A DNA stretch of 6,557 nucleotides. Source: Fimbriiglobus sp. Lineage in GTDB: Bacteria > Planctomycetota > Planctomycetia > Gemmatales > Gemmataceae. The notes under the pieces were generated by a model. That model saw nothing but the letters and a program-made list of their open reading frames with translations, did not search any database and was not told where the DNA came from. Both the position numbers and the translations under genes were made by a program. The DNA lies in the NCBI GenBank assembly GCA_025352585.1, contig JANXTD010000510.1, positions 1 through 6,557 on the forward strand, in the 5' to 3' direction. Of the stretch, positions 5,533 through 6,557 are shown one piece after another; the stretch's first letter is position 1, and the number at the start of each line of letters is the position of its first letter.

Positions 5533-5537
5533 AGGAG
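5533..5537 (+). promoter_or_regulatory. ribosome binding site of the DUF3472-type gene
   Basis: AGGAG lies 5 bases before the ATG at 5543 and supports that start together with the signal peptide that follows. The 167-base divergent region 5376-5542 should hold promoters for both flanking genes, but no clear -35/-10 pair is visible. Confidence 0.6.
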
Positions 5538-5542
5538 CCGCG

Positions 5543-6373
5543 ATGACCAAGTGTACGCTCGCCTGCGTCGCCACCTTGCTCACAGCAAGCCTCGTACCCG
5601 CCGACGAGAAGTTGGCGGGCCTCGCCTGCCGGTCGGTCCACCTCAGCTACCCCGCCCCCGTAGGCTCCGCCTTCACCGTCGAGATGAGCGTCACGCAGTC
5701 CGCGCCCGGCACCTACTTCATGGCCTGCGGTTGGGACAAGGGGTACTTCGGCATCCAGGAACTCGGCGACGGCAAGAAGGTGGTGATCTTCTCCGTCTGG
5801 GACTCGGCGTCCGACAACCCCAAGGACGCGAAGCCCGAGGACCGCGTGAAAGTGCTGCACAAGGACGACAAGGTGCGTATCGGCCGCTTCGGCGGCGAGG
5901 GCAGCGGCGGCCAGTCGTTCCTCGACTTCGACTGGAAGCCCGAGACGCCGTACCGCTTCCTGGTGAAGGCGAAGCCCGACGGCACCCGCACCGAGTACGC
6001 CGGCTACTTCAAGCCGTCCGCCGCGGCCGCTTGGACGCACCTGATTACTTTCTCGACGGTGACCGGCGGCAAGAACCTGAGCGGCTACTACTCGTTCGTC
6101 GAGGACTTCCGCCGCAACAAGGTCTCGGCGACGCAGGCCCGCCGCGCGACTTACGGCGACGCCTGGGTGAAGCCGCTCAAGGGCGAGTGGCAGCCGCTCA
6201 CCAAAGCCCGCTTCACGGCCGACGCCAACCCGGCGCTGACGATCGACGCCGGCCGCGTCGGCGAGCGCTACTACCTGGCGACCGGCGGCGCGACGGCCAA
6301 CGGCGGCACCATGCTGAAGGCGACGATCGATCTGCCCAAGGCGGACCGCGTGGCACCCAAGGACGCACCGTAG
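5543..6373 (+). CDS. secreted DUF3472 domain-containing protein
   Basis: 276 residues. Residues 1-20 (MTKCTLACVATLLTASLVPA) form a Sec signal peptide with probable cleavage after A20. The rest fits the DUF3472 layout: a beta-rich N-terminal part (about 30-60), YFGIQE at 68-73, VIFSVWD at 81-87, the glycine-rich RFGGEGSGGQS at 115-125, then a WK...Y.F.V.A..DG..T.Y.GYF pattern and a region resembling a lectin or concanavalin-like sheet up to about 190. A further beta-rich tail follows. Such proteins are abundant in planctomycetes and related bacteria and are thought, without firm proof, to bind extracellular polymers. There is no membrane anchor beyond the signal peptide. It seems to be transcribed alone and divergently from the small lipoprotein. 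Codon use is host-like. The family call is fairly sure; the role is not. Confidence 0.8.
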   Translation: MTKCTLACVATLLTASLVPADEKLAGLACRSVHLSYPAPVGSAFTVEMSVTQSAPGTYFMACGWDKGYFGIQELGDGKKVVIFSVWDSASDNPKDAKPEDRVKVLHKDDKVRIGRFGGEGSGGQSFLDFDWKPETPYRFLVKAKPDGTRTEYAGYFKPSAAAAWTHLITFSTVTGGKNLSGYYSFVEDFRRNKVSATQARRATYGDAWVKPLKGEWQPLTKARFTADANPALTIDAGRVGERYYLATGGATANGGTMLKATIDLPKADRVAPKDAP

Positions 6374-6394
6374 TCAGGGGCGTCCGGGGGTTCC

Positions 6395-6417
6395 CCGCGC
6401 CGAGTCTCGGGGCGCGG
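6395..6417 (+). terminator. possible terminator hairpin after the DUF3472-type gene
   Basis: CCGCGCC (6395-6401) pairs with GGCGCGG (6411-6417) around a 9-base loop, 21 bases after the stop codon. It is followed by CTTGG, not a T-tract. A second stem, GGACGC/GCGTCC (6361-6366 with 6380-6385), spans the stop codon. Position and GC-rich stem suggest termination; the missing T-run weakens this. Confidence 0.35.
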
Positions 6418-6445
6418 CTTGGAGTGCAGCCGACAGAATGTCACG

Positions 6446-6473
6446 TTGTCGCCAGTTCTTAGATGTTAATAAT
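6446..6473 (+). promoter_or_regulatory. possible sigma70-type promoter in an AT-rich island
   Basis: TTGTCG (6446-6451) as -35 and AATAAT (6468-6473, five of six matches to TATAAT) as -10 are separated by 16 bases. The surrounding 6458-6495 is the only markedly AT-rich stretch in the right half of the window. It would drive a gene beyond the right edge. The same AATAAT is mirrored as ATTATT at 6487-6492, so an operator is also possible. Confidence 0.35.
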
Positions 6474-6515
6474 ACGTCGATCGTGAATTATTTTGCGTCG
6501 GTCGCCCGGTTTGAG

Positions 6516-6557
6516 GTAGCCTGTCGCCCATGCCTCAGCTCCTGAGGCATGGGCGAC
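6516..6557. repeat. REP-like element: GTAG followed by a perfect 16-bp hairpin
   Basis: GTAG (6516-6519) is followed after 3 bases by a perfect stem: 6523-6538 pairs with 6542-6557 around the 3-base loop CTC. The stem contains CCATGCCTCAG. It ends exactly at the window edge and may continue beyond. A GTAG tetranucleotide just 5' of a palindrome is the recognition layout of REP sequences moved by TnpA_REP (RAYT) tyrosine transposases. An extra GTCGCCC at 6501-6507 repeats the foot of the stem (6523-6529). It could also be a terminal hairpin of an IS200/IS605-type element or a plain attenuator. Confidence 0.6.

Noticed and set aside
5359..6462. 367-codon plus-strand frame overlapping the DUF3472-type gene
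   Set aside because: Arg- and Gly-rich shadow; the correct frame has a signal peptide, a ribosome site and family motifs.
1..6557. CRISPR array, tRNA or rRNA genes
   Set aside because: No regularly spaced direct repeats, and no cloverleaf or rRNA signature noticed on either strand.

Overview
The window looks like chromosomal DNA of a GC-rich planctomycete, most likely of the Gemmata group (Gemmataceae). The support is the high GC with strong G/C third-codon bias in most genes, a secreted DUF3472-type protein and a small lipoprotein of the kind common in planctomycetes, large palindromic intergenic repeats, and sparse Shine-Dalgarno sites. The family assignment is an inference from style; no marker gene is present.

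Layout. (a) 1-266 is a clearly AT-richer island. Its plus-strand frame reads as part of a Mob1/phocein protein, a eukaryotic activator of NDR/LATS kinases. The fragment is cut by the window edge on the left and by a palindromic repeat on the right, and it contains a 17-codon insertion that has the shape of a spliceosomal intron. (b) 267-446 is a near-perfect inverted repeat with 62-base arms, followed by two further strong hairpins up to 546. (c) 547-1542 is about 1 kb with no convincing gene but many inverted repeats. (d) 1543-3228 is a multi-pass GT-C (GT39/ArnT-like) glycosyltransferase with a possible promoter directly against its start codon. (e) 3370-4478 is a two-gene unit of lower GC: a Clp-fold serine proteinase of the SDH family, and a translationally coupled 85-residue protein of unknown function (ATGA overlap). 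(f) 4752-4988 is a DUF433 protein, an antitoxin-like family, without its usual toxin partner. (g) 4989-5150 holds a second copy of the palindromic repeat and exactly fills the gap between two convergent stop codons. (h) 5151-5375 (minus) is a small lipoprotein, divergent from 5543-6373 (plus), a secreted DUF3472-type protein. (i) 6446-6557 holds an AT-rich promoter-like segment and a GTAG-headed perfect hairpin that resembles a REP element and runs into the window edge.

The genes do not form one pathway. The glycosyltransferase, lipoprotein and DUF3472 protein are envelope or secreted functions typical of the host. The protease pair and the DUF433 gene look like accessory cargo, with repeats at several borders. 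The most unusual item is the Mob1-like fragment. It is either a eukaryote-to-bacterium transfer that still carries an intron, or eukaryotic DNA joined to a bacterial contig. The repeat at its edge belongs to the same family as the one at 4992, inside clearly bacterial DNA, which argues mildly for a real insertion.
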